DNA from: an uncultured Gammaproteobacteria bacterium | Lineage (GTDB): Bacteria > Pseudomonadota > Gammaproteobacteria > Steroidobacterales > Foliamicaceae | Reading direction: 5' to 3' | Assembly (NCBI GenBank): GCA_951828235.1 | Contig: OX639965.1 | Coordinates: 827,191 to 891,190 of the forward strand | Length of the DNA stretch: 64,000 bases | In this document: positions 52,107 to 60,277 of the stretch, piece after piece | Layout of the letters: every line of letters begins with the position of its first letter | How positions within the stretch are numbered: position 1 is the first letter of the stretch | Position numbers and translations under genes: made by a program | The notes under the pieces: generated by a model | What the model saw: only the letters and a program-made list of their open reading frames with translations | Told to the model about the DNA's origin: nothing | The model's database searches: none

Positions 52107-52696
52107 TGTCCCAACAATTATTCGAACAAATTCAATTGATTAGGCGAAACTTCACGCCCTTCCAATCCCGTCTGAGTTTCGTATCTCGTTGATTTTGCGG
52201 TGCATCATGCCGCCGACGTCGCGTTTCGGCCTGCAATAGTGTTTCCATGTAAGGCCTGCCAGTTGTCCCCCGACACCGCCGCCTCCAGCCTCGGCGCGGT
52301 GCTGGGCCATGCCGCCGCGGATCCCCATGTGATAGAGCTTCCCGCGATGCGCCCGCAAGCAGACCTCGATGTCGCGCAGGCTTTCGCGGTGGGTCAATTG
52401 CGCGAACGCCAGGCACGAGAACGGGTCCAGGCAGGTGAACGACTGAACACGGCGATCGCCTCGATATCGACGAACGCATCGACGAAAGATCTTCGCCGGC
52501 AGATGCTCCATGAGCTGCGAAAACACGAATCGCCCGGAATGCATGGCGAACCTCCCCCGACGGAAAAACCGCCACAATAGGGGAAATCGGCTCCGATAAA
52601 CACGGCCCTGCGTTCAAATCGATGCCCCTCGCAAATCCCATATTTATCAAGTCAAAACAATAGCTTAAATAGTGTCAATCCGACTTTGTTGGGACA
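52107..52696. mobile_element. Decayed IS4-type element, 590 bp, with terminal inverted repeats
   Basis: TGTCCCAACAA (52107-52117) and its exact complement TTGTTGGGACA (52686-52696) bound the element. GTAG lies directly outside each end (52103-52106 and 52697-52700) as a possible 4-bp target duplication. Inside is only the N-terminal part of a transposase on the minus strand, so the element is an internally deleted, non-autonomous remnant. Ends of a full-length copy would be about 1.3-1.5 kb apart. Confidence 0.7.
52152..52544 (-). pseudogene. IS4-family transposase, N-terminal fragment
   Basis: From the ATG at 52542-52544: FSQLMEHLPAKIFRRCVRRY, RVQSFTCLDPFSCLAFAQLT and HRESLRDIEVCLRAHRGKLY form the DUF4372-type N-terminus of IS4 transposases, up to YHMGIRGGMAQ. 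After that similarity stops; the remaining 45 residues or so look out of frame or unrelated and there is no DDE catalytic domain. The gene is therefore dead. Confidence 0.75.
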
Positions 52697-53010
52697 GTAG
52701 TGGCAATATTTATGACTTGGTAGCCAAGAACAGGAAGCGCTTTTATTGGCTGGTAGCCGCCGTGTTCTTGCCCATTTTCAATCAATTTTTCGGCAAAAAG
52801 CTGATTGGCTTCTTTATGGGAACTTAGCACTCTGAAGGCCCGAGTGCGAGACAGAAAAGGCTTCCCAAGAATTGATCGTGCTCTGCGCATCAATATGCAA
52901 GGACGTAGCCCCAAAACTCGCCGTGAGACGGCGTCATTTTTAGTGATGTCGAGCCGTTTGCCAACGGCGTGTGCGTCGACTCTGGTGGTTTGGCGATACT
53001 CATCGAACAC
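52675..53010 (-). CDS. Unrecognised ORF cut by the IS end, possibly a gene fragment
   Basis: A 111-residue frame from a GTG at 53008-53010, ending inside the right terminal repeat of the IS remnant. No family is recognised. It is basic at the start and contains HKEANQLFAEKLIENGQEHG. It may be a fragment of a gene interrupted by the insertion, or spurious. Apart from it, the 52070-53094 stretch holds only the IS remnant and the hip operators. Confidence 0.25.
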   Translation of the reverse strand: MFDEYRQTTRVDAHAVGKRLDITKNDAVSRRVLGLRPCILMRRARSILGKPFLSRTRAFRVLSSHKEANQLFAEKLIENGQEHGGYQPIKALPVLGYQVINIATTVPTKSD

Positions 53011-53020
53011 AGAAATAGAT

Positions 53021-53073
53021 CACTATAGTGGTTTGTTTTGGTGATTTAATAGGGTATATGATTCACTATAGTG
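53021..53073 (+). promoter_or_regulatory. Twin palindromic operators upstream of hipA
   Basis: The perfect palindrome CACTATAGTG occurs twice, at 53021-53030 and 53064-53073, 43 bp centre to centre (about four helical turns). The second ends 21 bp before the hipA start. The stretch between is AT-rich and holds TTTAATAG and TATATG as possible -10 elements. Twin sites bound by a HipB-type repressor are typical of hip operons; binding is inferred. Confidence 0.65.
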
Positions 53074-53094
53074 AACTGTTAAGCTTTTCCTCGA

Positions 53095-54402
53095 ATGAAA
53101 GCGACCTTTGAAATCTACCGTGGCCGCCGTTGGCAACTGGCCGCGACCTTGGCGCCCGTCGGTGACGCGGCGGGGATTACGAGTGCCTGCCATTTTGAAT
53201 ACGACACGGATTACGCGGTCGCTGCGGCCAGTCCCGACACGGCTTCAGCTGCGGGCCTGAGTTGCCGCTACCCGGTCGATTTCCAACTGCATGATCTTGT
53301 GCGCTGGCCTGCTTTTGCGCTTGATATTTTGCCGAGTGGCTACGGTCGCCAGCAGTGGCTTGAGCAACTCGACCTCCAGGACGGTCGCGGGGCGGATTGG
53401 CCGTTGCTGCTTGCCGGCACAGCGTTTCCGCCCGGCAACCTTCGGGTGGCCGAAGCCGTCGCAGCCCGGGACTTCAGCGCCCAGGTTCCGACGGCTACGG
53501 GTGATGTCGTCTCAATGAAGGACCACCCCGGGTTTGCGCGCAACGATATCCTGGCGCGCAAGGAGACCTTCGTCGAGTACGCCTTTCAGCACGGCATCTA
53601 CGCGGCCGGCGCGTCCGATGTTCAGGGTGTCGCGCCCAAATTGCTGCTCGTACAGGATCATGACGGTGCCTGGCATGCCGAGGGTCGGCTTGCCGACAAT
53701 CAAGTGCAATCGCACTGGCTGGTGAAGCGGCCTCGCGGCGATCGTGCCGGCGACCGCCAGGTGCTGCGCAACGAAGCTGCCTATATGCGCGTCGCCGATC
53801 AACTCGGTCTGAGGACTTACGCCGAACTCGAGTGGGAGGACGACAACCTGTTTGTACCGCGCTTTGATCGCGAGGTACGCAATGGCGAGGTGTTGCGTTT
53901 TGGCATGGAGAGTCTCTATTCCGCCGCTGGCATCGCCGAATATGGCGCGCGCGTACCGCACGAAGTACTGTGCGACGCGATCACGGAGTATTGTACTGAA
54001 CCTGTGGGGGACCTGGTCGAGTACGTCAAACGCGATGTAGTCAATGTCGTGATGGGCAACAAGGACAACCACGGTCGCAATACCGCGTTGCTCCGGCACG
54101 ACGATGGCCGTGTTGTGCTCGCGCCAGTGTTCGATTTTGCGCCTATGTACCTTGACCCCGAGGGCATAGCGCGTGTGTGTCGCTGGAACGTAGACATTGA
54201 GCAGGCCGGGGCCCCGGACTGGGCCGGCGTCATCAAGCTGTTCCCCGATTGCAAGGAACGATTACGGATCGAGTTGCGCGGTTTCGGCACGCAATTGCAG
54301 CGGCTGCCGGAGACAATGCGAAGCTGCGGGGTTGACGACGACATCATTGAGCGCTGCGACCCGTTCGCAGCGAGGCACGCCAAACGCTTGCTGGAATTGT
54401 AG
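53095..54402 (+). CDS. hipA: HipA-family serine/threonine kinase toxin
   Basis: A 435-residue kinase-fold toxin. The Gly-rich loop segment GASDVQGVAPKLLL (about 172-185), the HipA catalytic motif NKDNHGRNTAL near 321 and the metal site VVLAPVFDFAPMY near 342 are present. HipA kinases phosphorylate tRNA-bound or translation targets and cause dormancy when free of HipB. The gene order hipA then hipB is the reverse of E. coli hipBA. Two palindromic operators lie upstream. Confidence 0.9.
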   Translation: MKATFEIYRGRRWQLAATLAPVGDAAGITSACHFEYDTDYAVAAASPDTASAAGLSCRYPVDFQLHDLVRWPAFALDILPSGYGRQQWLEQLDLQDGRGADWPLLLAGTAFPPGNLRVAEAVAARDFSAQVPTATGDVVSMKDHPGFARNDILARKETFVEYAFQHGIYAAGASDVQGVAPKLLLVQDHDGAWHAEGRLADNQVQSHWLVKRPRGDRAGDRQVLRNEAAYMRVADQLGLRTYAELEWEDDNLFVPRFDREVRNGEVLRFGMESLYSAAGIAEYGARVPHEVLCDAITEYCTEPVGDLVEYVKRDVVNVVMGNKDNHGRNTALLRHDDGRVVLAPVFDFAPMYLDPEGIARVCRWNVDIEQAGAPDWAGVIKLFPDCKERLRIELRGFGTQLQRLPETMRSCGVDDDIIERCDPFAARHAKRLLEL

Positions 54403-54413
54403 GAGAGATCACC

Positions 54414-54692
54414 ATGGGATTGCCGGACGACACAACGACCGTAAAGCGTGAGCTGATGACGGCGATCGAGAATGGCGACATCAGCTTGGGGCAAGCCGCG
54501 CAACGCATGCGCAAGATCACGGGCATGAGCCAGAAAGCGTATGCCGAGCGCATTGTCAGCATCGCGCCACGTATCCTTGCCCAAATCGAACTCGACAAAG
54601 GCAACCCAACCGTCGAGACCTTGAACAAGATTGGGCGACCTTTCGGCTACACAGTCGGGTTTGTGCCACAACGGCGGAGATCACGGCTATGA
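54414..54692 (+). CDS. hipB: HipB-like XRE-family antitoxin
   Basis: A 92-residue helix-turn-helix protein. RMRKITGMSQKAYAERIVSIAPRILAQIE (in part, about 31-60) is an XRE-type HTH with the recognition helix after the GMSQ turn. TVETLNKIGRPFGYTVGFV follows as in HipB. It lies 11 bp after hipA with a GGAGA site and presumably binds the CACTATAGTG palindromes. Its stop overlaps the next small ORF (ATGA). Confidence 0.85.
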   Translation: MGLPDDTTTVKRELMTAIENGDISLGQAAQRMRKITGMSQKAYAERIVSIAPRILAQIELDKGNPTVETLNKIGRPFGYTVGFVPQRRRSRL

Positions 54693-54853
54693 TCCTTAAA
54701 CGCTTATTGGCGCAACTGCTAGAGGCGCTGGCCACGGACAGCAAGTCGCGATCCCTACTTGAGGAGTCTGAGTTCATTGGTGAGATGAATGTTCGGACCG
54801 GCCGGTTTGATTGCGGACTCAATCCGGGCGGTTTCTACGAGGAAGATCTGTAG
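54689..54853 (+). CDS. 54-residue third ORF of the hip operon
   Basis: A 54-residue frame starting in a 4-bp overlap with the hipB stop: MILKRLLAQLLEALATDSKS is its first 20 residues and SGLNPGGFYEEDL-like GLNPGGFYEEDL its end. An amphipathic, possibly membrane-binding N-terminal helix is followed by an acidic region. No family is recognised. The tight coupling to hipB favours a real product. Confidence 0.5.
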   Translation: MILKRLLAQLLEALATDSKSRSLLEESEFIGEMNVRTGRFDCGLNPGGFYEEDL

Positions 54854-54883
54854 TTGAGAAGGTTGCGCTGTGTCTTGCTTGGG

Positions 54884-54915
54884 GGGTCTTATGGGTCTTA
54901 TGGGTCTTATGGGTC
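54884..54915. repeat. Short tandem repeat GGGTCTTAT
   Basis: Three exact 9-bp units GGGTCTTAT (54884-54892, 54893-54901, 54902-54910) and a partial GGGTC (54911-54915) lie just after the hip operon. There is no gene in the 54854-54990 gap. Confidence 0.85.
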
Positions 54916-54990
54916 CGCCTAACCGTTCCTCTGTAATCCGAGCTGTCTCGGATGTGGGATTTCCTTGGCTGGAGGCATAATGCCGTCACA

Positions 54991-55236
54991 ATGATGGTTC
55001 GCACGCAGATATCTTTCGAAGCCGAGCTTGCTTCGCGCATTCGCGAGCGCGCCAGGGTGCTGGGCATTTCGATGGCGGAGTACTTTCGCCGGTTGGCGGA
55101 GCGGGATTTGGCCCAGCCGCACCGGAACGTGGATCGGTCGGCAATTTTCAATTTGGGCGCATCTTCCGGGACTGACATCGCATCGCAGAAGGACCAGTTG
55201 GCCGCACAGGCAACCAGTGCCCGCAAGCTGCGCTGA
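54991..55236 (+). CDS. Ribbon-helix-helix (CopG-type) antitoxin-like protein, orphan
   Basis: An 81-residue protein. VRTQISFEAELASRIRERARVLGISMAEYFRRL (in part) is a ribbon-helix-helix DNA-binding fold as in VapB/CopG antitoxins. The C-terminal tail would normally bind a PIN-type toxin, but none follows; cysD starts 67 bp downstream. GGAGG lies at 54971-54975, 15 bp from the ATG. It may be a relic of a lost module. Confidence 0.7.
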   Translation: MMVRTQISFEAELASRIRERARVLGISMAEYFRRLAERDLAQPHRNVDRSAIFNLGASSGTDIASQKDQLAAQATSARKLR

Positions 55237-55303
55237 CCCGTGCGACTGTTCGTGGCGAATAATCCACCACTTTCTTTCGTCCGATGCCGCTTCTCTACCG
55301 CCG

Positions 55304-56191
55304 ATGACGCAACGGGCTGTTGCTTTGGGTAGGATGCGCGAATCGGAGCAACTGCAGCACCTTGAGGGCTCGGCGATTGAGGCGCTGCAGCGGGCTGTGG
55401 CTGCGAACGAGAGGCCGGCGATGCTGTTCTCGGCGGGCAAGGATTCCTGCGTGATGCTGCACCTGGCGCTGAAGGCGTACGCGCCGGACGTTCCGCCGTT
55501 TCCGCTGCTGAACGTGGATACCACCTGGAAGTTCCCGGAAACGTACGGGTTCCGGGATCGCGCAGCAGCCAGGGCGGGCATGGAGCTGATTGTCCTGGTT
55601 AATCGAAAGGGCGAGGCGCAGGGTGTGGGGCCGTTCACGCATGGCGCGGCCGAGCACACCCGGATCATGAAAAGCGCAGCGCTCGCCGAAGCGCTTGAGA
55701 TCCATGGATTTGATGCCCTGATTGACGGAGCCAGGGGGGATGAGGAGCGGTTCCGGGCACGCGGCCGCATGCAGGAGGCGAACGAGCAATCGAATGGAGG
55801 CGCAGGCGTGTCCGCAAGCGATACGCCCGCCCGCGCCTTTCCGCTGGCCGAATGGACGGAAGTGGATGTCTGGCGTTACATCGCGCAGGAGGAAATCGAA
55901 GTGCCGGCGCTGTACTTCGCCGCGCCGCGGCCGGTCGTCGCGCGCGACGGCATGCTGATCGTGCGGGTGGATGAACGTATGCGGCTTGAAGAAGACGAAG
56001 AGCCCACCCTCAGGAGCGTGCGCTTTCGCACGCTCGGCTGCTGGCCCCTCACCGGCGCTGTGATATCCGAGGCCGCCAATGTGTCGGCAATCCTGCGCGA
56101 ACTCCAGGACACCCCGGAATCCGAGCGGGAGAGCCGCCTGGCGGATCAGGCCGGCGCCCGTCACTCCAAACGGGACAACGGCTACTTCTGA
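55304..56191 (+). CDS. cysD: CysD-like sulfate adenylyltransferase subunit 2 (ATP sulfurylase)
   Basis: About 295 residues. LFSAGKDSCVMLHLALKAY is the PP-loop, FPLLNVDTTWKFPETYGFRD and GARGDEERFRARGRM follow, and VRFRTLGCWPLTGAV with the RDNGYF end complete the family pattern. CysD makes adenylyl sulfate together with the GTPase CysN. The segment between GRM and FPLAEWTE is about 13 residues shorter than in E. coli and lacks the YSFRDRFHRWDP block. No cysN gene lies next to it. An ATG at 55334 aligns better with E. coli and is an alternative start. Confidence 0.85.
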   Translation: MTQRAVALGRMRESEQLQHLEGSAIEALQRAVAANERPAMLFSAGKDSCVMLHLALKAYAPDVPPFPLLNVDTTWKFPETYGFRDRAAARAGMELIVLVNRKGEAQGVGPFTHGAAEHTRIMKSAALAEALEIHGFDALIDGARGDEERFRARGRMQEANEQSNGGAGVSASDTPARAFPLAEWTEVDVWRYIAQEEIEVPALYFAAPRPVVARDGMLIVRVDERMRLEEDEEPTLRSVRFRTLGCWPLTGAVISEAANVSAILRELQDTPESERESRLADQAGARHSKRDNGYF

Positions 56192-56742
56192 TGGCTGAGG
56201 AAGACAGGCCACCCGGGCAAGCCTTCGCGCTTTGGCTTACCGGATTGCCGGCAGCAGGCAAGACCACTGTGGCCGGTCAAATCGCGCAGGAGCTGCGCGG
56301 CATGGGGCTTGCGGTGTGCGTGCTGGACGGTGACGAGCTGCGCCGCGGTTTGAACGCCGGTCTGGGATTCAGCGAACCGGACCGGGATGAGAGCGTGCGC
56401 CGCGCCGCCGAAGTGGCCCGGCTGGTGCTCGATTCCGGAATTATTGTGATTACGGCGCTGATCTCGCCGTTTCGCTCGGCCAGGCGACGGGCGGGAGAGA
56501 TTGTGGGAGCGGACCGGTTCGTGGAAGTGTTCGTGGACGCGCCGGTGGAAGTATGCCGCGAGCGCGATCCCAAAGGACTGTACGCGAGAGCGCTCGCCGG
56601 CGAAATGAAGGGCCTTACGGGAATTGATGCGCCCTATGAGGCGCCGAGCGAGCCGGAAATCCACCTTCGCACCGACCGGAACACGCCCGGCGAGCTGGCA
56701 GCGCATGTTGTGGACTATCTACGGAACCATCAACGGCTTTGA
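56191..56742 (+). CDS. cysC: Adenylyl-sulfate kinase CysC
   Basis: A 183-residue P-loop kinase that phosphorylates adenylyl sulfate to PAPS. ALWLTGLPAAGKTTVAGQIA is the Walker A region, CVLDGDELRRGLNAGLGFSE the substrate loop, and ALISPFRSARRRAGEI the characteristic segment with the ISPF Ser. The start overlaps the cysD stop by one base (TGATG). Together they would make PAPS from sulfate if a CysN exists elsewhere. PAPS may serve sulfation or reduction. Confidence 0.92.
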   Translation: MAEEDRPPGQAFALWLTGLPAAGKTTVAGQIAQELRGMGLAVCVLDGDELRRGLNAGLGFSEPDRDESVRRAAEVARLVLDSGIIVITALISPFRSARRRAGEIVGADRFVEVFVDAPVEVCRERDPKGLYARALAGEMKGLTGIDAPYEAPSEPEIHLRTDRNTPGELAAHVVDYLRNHQRL

Positions 56743-56773
56743 TTCTCCCGATGGTCCAGCGCCGACGGCGGAG

Positions 56774-57292
56774 CTAACGGAACCACCGGCTGCGCGGATA
56801 GCGCTTCGCAAGCGGTCGGTCGATCCCCAGCCAGAGGCCGGACGCCCACCACAGAAACATTGCGTTCAACAGGAAAAACGGGAGCAGCGAGGCGTCGTAG
56901 TAGCCGCCGATCGCAAACCCGCACAGGATGAACATGCTCACTCCGGCCGCGATGCGCGTGGTCACGCCGAACAGCAATCCCACCGCCGAATAGATTTCGC
57001 CCAGCGTGATCACCCACGCCACCAGCACGTAGAGCGGGATGGCGAAATTCAGCAGAAACAGCGATGCGAAGGCATCGGGCGGCATTTCGGTCAGCCGGTC
57101 AAGAAAAATCTCCTTCAGGATGTCGCTTGTCAGCCAATCGTTTCTCACCTTGTTGATACCGGCGGCCAGCCAGAAAACGGCGAACAGCGTTCGCAGCAGC
57201 AGGTGCAGGACGACGCCGGTGAAGCGCAGTGGATGGGCCCTGATCCATGCCCACCGCCATACCGATGCGAACTCCTGAACGGCGAGCCTCAT
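56774..57292 (-). CDS. DoxX-family membrane protein
   Basis: A 172-residue protein with four hydrophobic segments. LLRTLFAVFWLAAGINKVRN is the DoxX-like first helix with the typical A-G-x-x-K motif; LYVLVAWVITLGEIYSAVGLL (in part) is the conserved third segment; the last helix is FFLLNAMFLWWASGLWLG. The family role is unclear; some members act in redox or sulfur chemistry. The start overlaps the stop of the preceding gene by 4 bp. Confidence 0.78.
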   Translation of the reverse strand: MRLAVQEFASVWRWAWIRAHPLRFTGVVLHLLLRTLFAVFWLAAGINKVRNDWLTSDILKEIFLDRLTEMPPDAFASLFLLNFAIPLYVLVAWVITLGEIYSAVGLLFGVTTRIAAGVSMFILCGFAIGGYYDASLLPFFLLNAMFLWWASGLWLGIDRPLAKRYPRSRWFR

Positions 57293-57858
57293 CGGTCGCC
57301 ACCCGGCGCTTTCGCTTCAATGGTTTCGAGCGCATCCCACAAGGGCAGACGCGAACAGTAGCCCACCCCGGCACCCGTGTCCGCGCGGCTCCAGGCGCGG
57401 CTGATGCGGTCGATATTGTGGTCGCCGAATTCAAGCACGCCGGGATCGAGCACCAGCCGGGCCTCGATGACCTCCTGCGCCATCCATCGCCCGTCCGCCA
57501 CGCGGTACACATGCACCGGGCGGGTATGACCCCGCGCGGCAAGGTCCTCCGCCGTGAAATTGGAAATGAACCACTCCCAGATCGTGGAAACCTGCGACCA
57601 GAAAGTGCGTGTCTGAATGTGATACAGCGTGAAATCGCCACCCGGCGGCACGGCGTCTTCCGCCGGAGCGGCCGCGCCAGCCCGGCACAGCACCACGACC
57701 TCGCACATCGTGCAGACCTCGCCGAAGCGGCCGACGAGGAAGTAGTCGCGGTAGGTGTCGATATTGACCTGCGCGCGGCCCGGAACGGCCATCACCAGCA
57801 CCGCCGCGACAAGCAGCCACCGGCAAGCCGGACCGCAGGAAAATGCTCTCCAGATCAT
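57289..57858 (-). CDS. Exported Cys-containing protein, unknown
   Basis: A 189-residue protein with a signal peptide (CRWLLVAAVLVMAVPGRAQ). The mature part begins with VNIDTYRDYFLVGRFGEVC and carries the cluster CTMCEVVVLC, which could bind a metal or form disulfides. A beta-rich domain follows. I do not recognise the family. It is translated together with the DoxX-like protein, so the two may form an envelope redox pair. The tRNA-Gln gene starts 103 bp upstream, divergently. Confidence 0.6.
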   Translation of the reverse strand: MIWRAFSCGPACRWLLVAAVLVMAVPGRAQVNIDTYRDYFLVGRFGEVCTMCEVVVLCRAGAAAPAEDAVPPGGDFTLYHIQTRTFWSQVSTIWEWFISNFTAEDLAARGHTRPVHVYRVADGRWMAQEVIEARLVLDPGVLEFGDHNIDRISRAWSRADTGAGVGYCSRLPLWDALETIEAKAPGGDR

Positions 57859-57961
57859 ACTTTCCGAATCCCCAAGGCTGCGCCATTATCGCAGCGCAGG
57901 CAGGCGATGCATGCATTGACAGGCGCCCGCGGGCGGCAAGACAATAACAATCTTGGCACAT

Positions 57962-58036
57962 TGGGGCGTAGCCAAGCGGTAAGGCAACGGGTTTTGATCC
58001 CGTGATTCGCAGGTTCGAATCCTGCCGCCCCAGCCA
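57962..58036 (+). tRNA. tRNA-Gln(TTG)
   Basis: A 75-nt cloverleaf with encoded CCA. Acceptor TGGGGCG pairs with CGCCCCA; the anticodon loop TTTTGAT gives TTG; the T loop is TTCGAAT. It lies 30 bp upstream of prs, an arrangement common in gammaproteobacteria. Confidence 0.95.
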
Positions 58037-58066
58037 AGCCGGGAGCAGTCACCGCGATACTTTTCA

Positions 58067-59038
58067 ATGGCGGAACAACGCAGCGTCGAACTACCGAAAA
58101 TCGAGATACTGGCGGGCAACGCCACGCCGGGGCTCGCCGAAGCGATCGCGAAGGCGCTTGGCGTGCGCATGGGCAGGGCCCAGGTGCAGCGCTTCAGCGA
58201 CGGCGAGATCAGCGTCGAAGTGCTGGACAACATCCGTGGAAGGGATGTGTTCATCGTGCAATCCACCTGCCCCCCGGTCAACGACAACCTGATGGAATTG
58301 ATCCTGCTCGCGGACGCCTGCAAGCGCGCATCCGCGCAACGCATTACGGCGGTAATCCCGTACTTCGGCTACTCCAGGCAGGACCGCCGCTCAAGGGCCA
58401 CGCGGGCGCCGATTTCGGCAAAGGCGGTCGCCGAAATGGTCTGTGCGTCCGGTATAGACCACCTTGTGACGGTGGATTTGCACGCGGACCAGATTCAGGG
58501 CTTCTTTTCCATCGCGGTGGACAACGTCTACGCCTCCCCGGTGCTGCTGGCCGACGCCTGGAAGCGGCTGGAGGAAGACGTGGTCGTGGTGTCGCCCGAC
58601 GTCGGCGGCGTCGTTCGCGCGCGTGCGTTGGCGCGCCGGCTGGACAACACCGACCTGGCCATCATCGACAAGCGCCGCCCCAAGCCCAACGTGGCCGAGG
58701 CCATGAACATCATCGGCGAGGTGCAGGACAAGGTGTGCGTGCTGATCGACGACATGATCGATACCGCCGGCACCCTCTGCCAGGCGGCCAGTTGCCTGCT
58801 CGATGAAGGCGCAACGGAAGTGGTCGCCTACATCACCCACCCGGTTCTCAGCGGCAAGGCGCTGGAGCGGATCACCCGGTCGGACCTGACCGAGCTGGTC
58901 GTTACCGACACCATCCCGCTTTCCGCGGAAGCCGCCGCCTGCGACAAGATACGCCAGCTCAGCGTCGCGGAATTACTGGCCGAAACCATGCGCAGAATCA
59001 GCCTGGATGAATCGGTCAGTTCCCTTTATCTCGACTAG
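58067..59038 (+). CDS. prs: Ribose-phosphate pyrophosphokinase
   Basis: A 323-residue enzyme making PRPP from ribose 5-phosphate and [23 protein letters not shown], the ATP loop [12 protein letters not shown], the metal-binding [14 protein letters not shown] and the PRPP loop [18 protein letters not shown] are all intact. In many relatives rplY and pth follow; here an MFS gene follows instead. The tRNA-Gln upstream probably shares its transcript or promoter region. Confidence 0.97.
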   Translation: MAEQRSVELPKIEILAGNATPGLAEAIAKALGVRMGRAQVQRFSDGEISVEVLDNIRGRDVFIVQSTCPPVNDNLMELILLADACKRASAQRITAVIPYFGYSRQDRRSRATRAPISAKAVAEMVCASGIDHLVTVDLHADQIQGFFSIAVDNVYASPVLLADAWKRLEEDVVVVSPDVGGVVRARALARRLDNTDLAIIDKRRPKPNVAEAMNIIGEVQDKVCVLIDDMIDTAGTLCQAASCLLDEGATEVVAYITHPVLSGKALERITRSDLTELVVTDTIPLSAEAAACDKIRQLSVAELLAETMRRISLDESVSSLYLD

Positions 59039-59086
59039 ACCTGCACAGCCGCGCAATTGCTGGCGGCCGGACACCGGCTGAGGCGC

Positions 59087-60277
59087 ATGCTGCTGTCGCG
59101 TTCCGAACGCATGCTGGTCTTCGTGCTGGCGCTCATCACCATGAGCGGGCCGATGTCGCTGACCATTCTGTTCCCGGCCCTGCCCGTGCTCGAGGTCGAG
59201 TTCGGGGTTTCCCGCGCCATGGTCCAGGTCACCACGTCCCTGGCGACCTTCATCATCGCCCCGGGGGTGCTGATCTACGGTCCGCTGGCCGACCGCTTCG
59301 GCCGGCGTCCGCCGCTGCTCGCCGCCCTGGTGATGATGGGAATCGGAAGCCTGGTATGCGTCTTCGCCCCGAACATCGAAACGCTGATCGCCGGCCGCTG
59401 CATGCAGGGCCTTGGAGCGGCCGGCTGCATCACCCTGGCGCGGGTAATGCTGAAGGACGCCTTCGGCCAGAAAAGGCTGCCCCGCATGCTGGCCATCCTG
59501 ACCATGGCCATGATGGTCGGGCCCATGGTGGCGCCCGCCCTGAGCGGCTACATGACCGATACCTTCGGCTGGCGCAGCATCTTCGTTTTCCTGGCCGTCT
59601 TCTTCATCCTGCTGATCGGCCTGTTCTGGCGGATAGAGGAAACCCACGACGCGCGCCCCGGAGGCGGCAAGCGGGCCTTTCGCACATTGCTCGCAAACCC
59701 GCGTTTTCTGCGTTACTCCTTTGCCACCGGTCTGATCGTAGGCGCTTACTACTGCTTCGGCTCCGGGTCGCCGCACGTCATAGAGACCATGCTCGGACAC
59801 AGCGCCGCCACCTACGGCGTGTGGACCATGGCGCTGAGTTTCTTCTACTTCCTGGGCACGCTGAGTTCCATCTGGATCGGGCCGCGGCTGGGCGTCAACG
59901 GCTCCATGATGCTGGGCATGACGATCACCACCGTCACCACGTTCCTGCTTCTGGCGCTGCTCTATGTGTTCGGCGCCAGCCTGACCGTGCTGTTCATCGG
60001 CATGGCGCCCTGGGCGTTCGGCTCCGGCATCTTCATGCCCAATTCGCAGGCCGGCTCGCTGACCAGCGCCGGCCGGCACGCCGGTACCGCATCCGCGATT
60101 ACCGCCGCCCTGCAGCACGCATTCGGGGCCCTGGGGATGCAGCTTGTCGGAACGGTCCTGACCGACTCGGCCTATCCCATGGTCTACTGCGTGCTCGCCT
60201 TCTCCATGCTGACGCTCATGTGCGTGGCCCTGCGCGCCGGCAGCCTCAGGCGCGCTCTACAGCGCGCCAACCTGTGA
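59087..60277 (+). CDS. Bcr/CflA-like MFS multidrug transporter
   Basis: About 396 residues and 12 membrane segments. LFPALPVLEVEFGVSRAMVQVT and the A-loop motif GPLADRFGRRPPLLAALV are typical of Bcr/CflA drug/H+ antiporters; RCMQGLGAAGCITLARVMLKD with MMVGPMVAPALSGYM is the antiporter motif C region. Substrate unknown. The ATG at 59087 follows TGAGG; a TTG at 59057 is possible. It follows prs by 48 bp. Confidence 0.85.
   Translation: MLLSRSERMLVFVLALITMSGPMSLTILFPALPVLEVEFGVSRAMVQVTTSLATFIIAPGVLIYGPLADRFGRRPPLLAALVMMGIGSLVCVFAPNIETLIAGRCMQGLGAAGCITLARVMLKDAFGQKRLPRMLAILTMAMMVGPMVAPALSGYMTDTFGWRSIFVFLAVFFILLIGLFWRIEETHDARPGGGKRAFRTLLANPRFLRYSFATGLIVGAYYCFGSGSPHVIETMLGHSAATYGVWTMALSFFYFLGTLSSIWIGPRLGVNGSMMLGMTITTVTTFLLLALLYVFGASLTVLFIGMAPWAFGSGIFMPNSQAGSLTSAGRHAGTASAITAALQHAFGALGMQLVGTVLTDSAYPMVYCVLAFSMLTLMCVALRAGSLRRALQRANL

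Noticed and set aside
52805..53044. A 79-codon plus-strand frame before hipA
   Set aside because: It overlaps the hip operator, lacks a ribosome binding site and has no recognisable features; it is probably spurious.
58973..60118. A 381-codon minus-strand frame rich in Gln, His and Gly
   Set aside because: It is antisense to the MFS transporter; the composition is that of a shadow frame.
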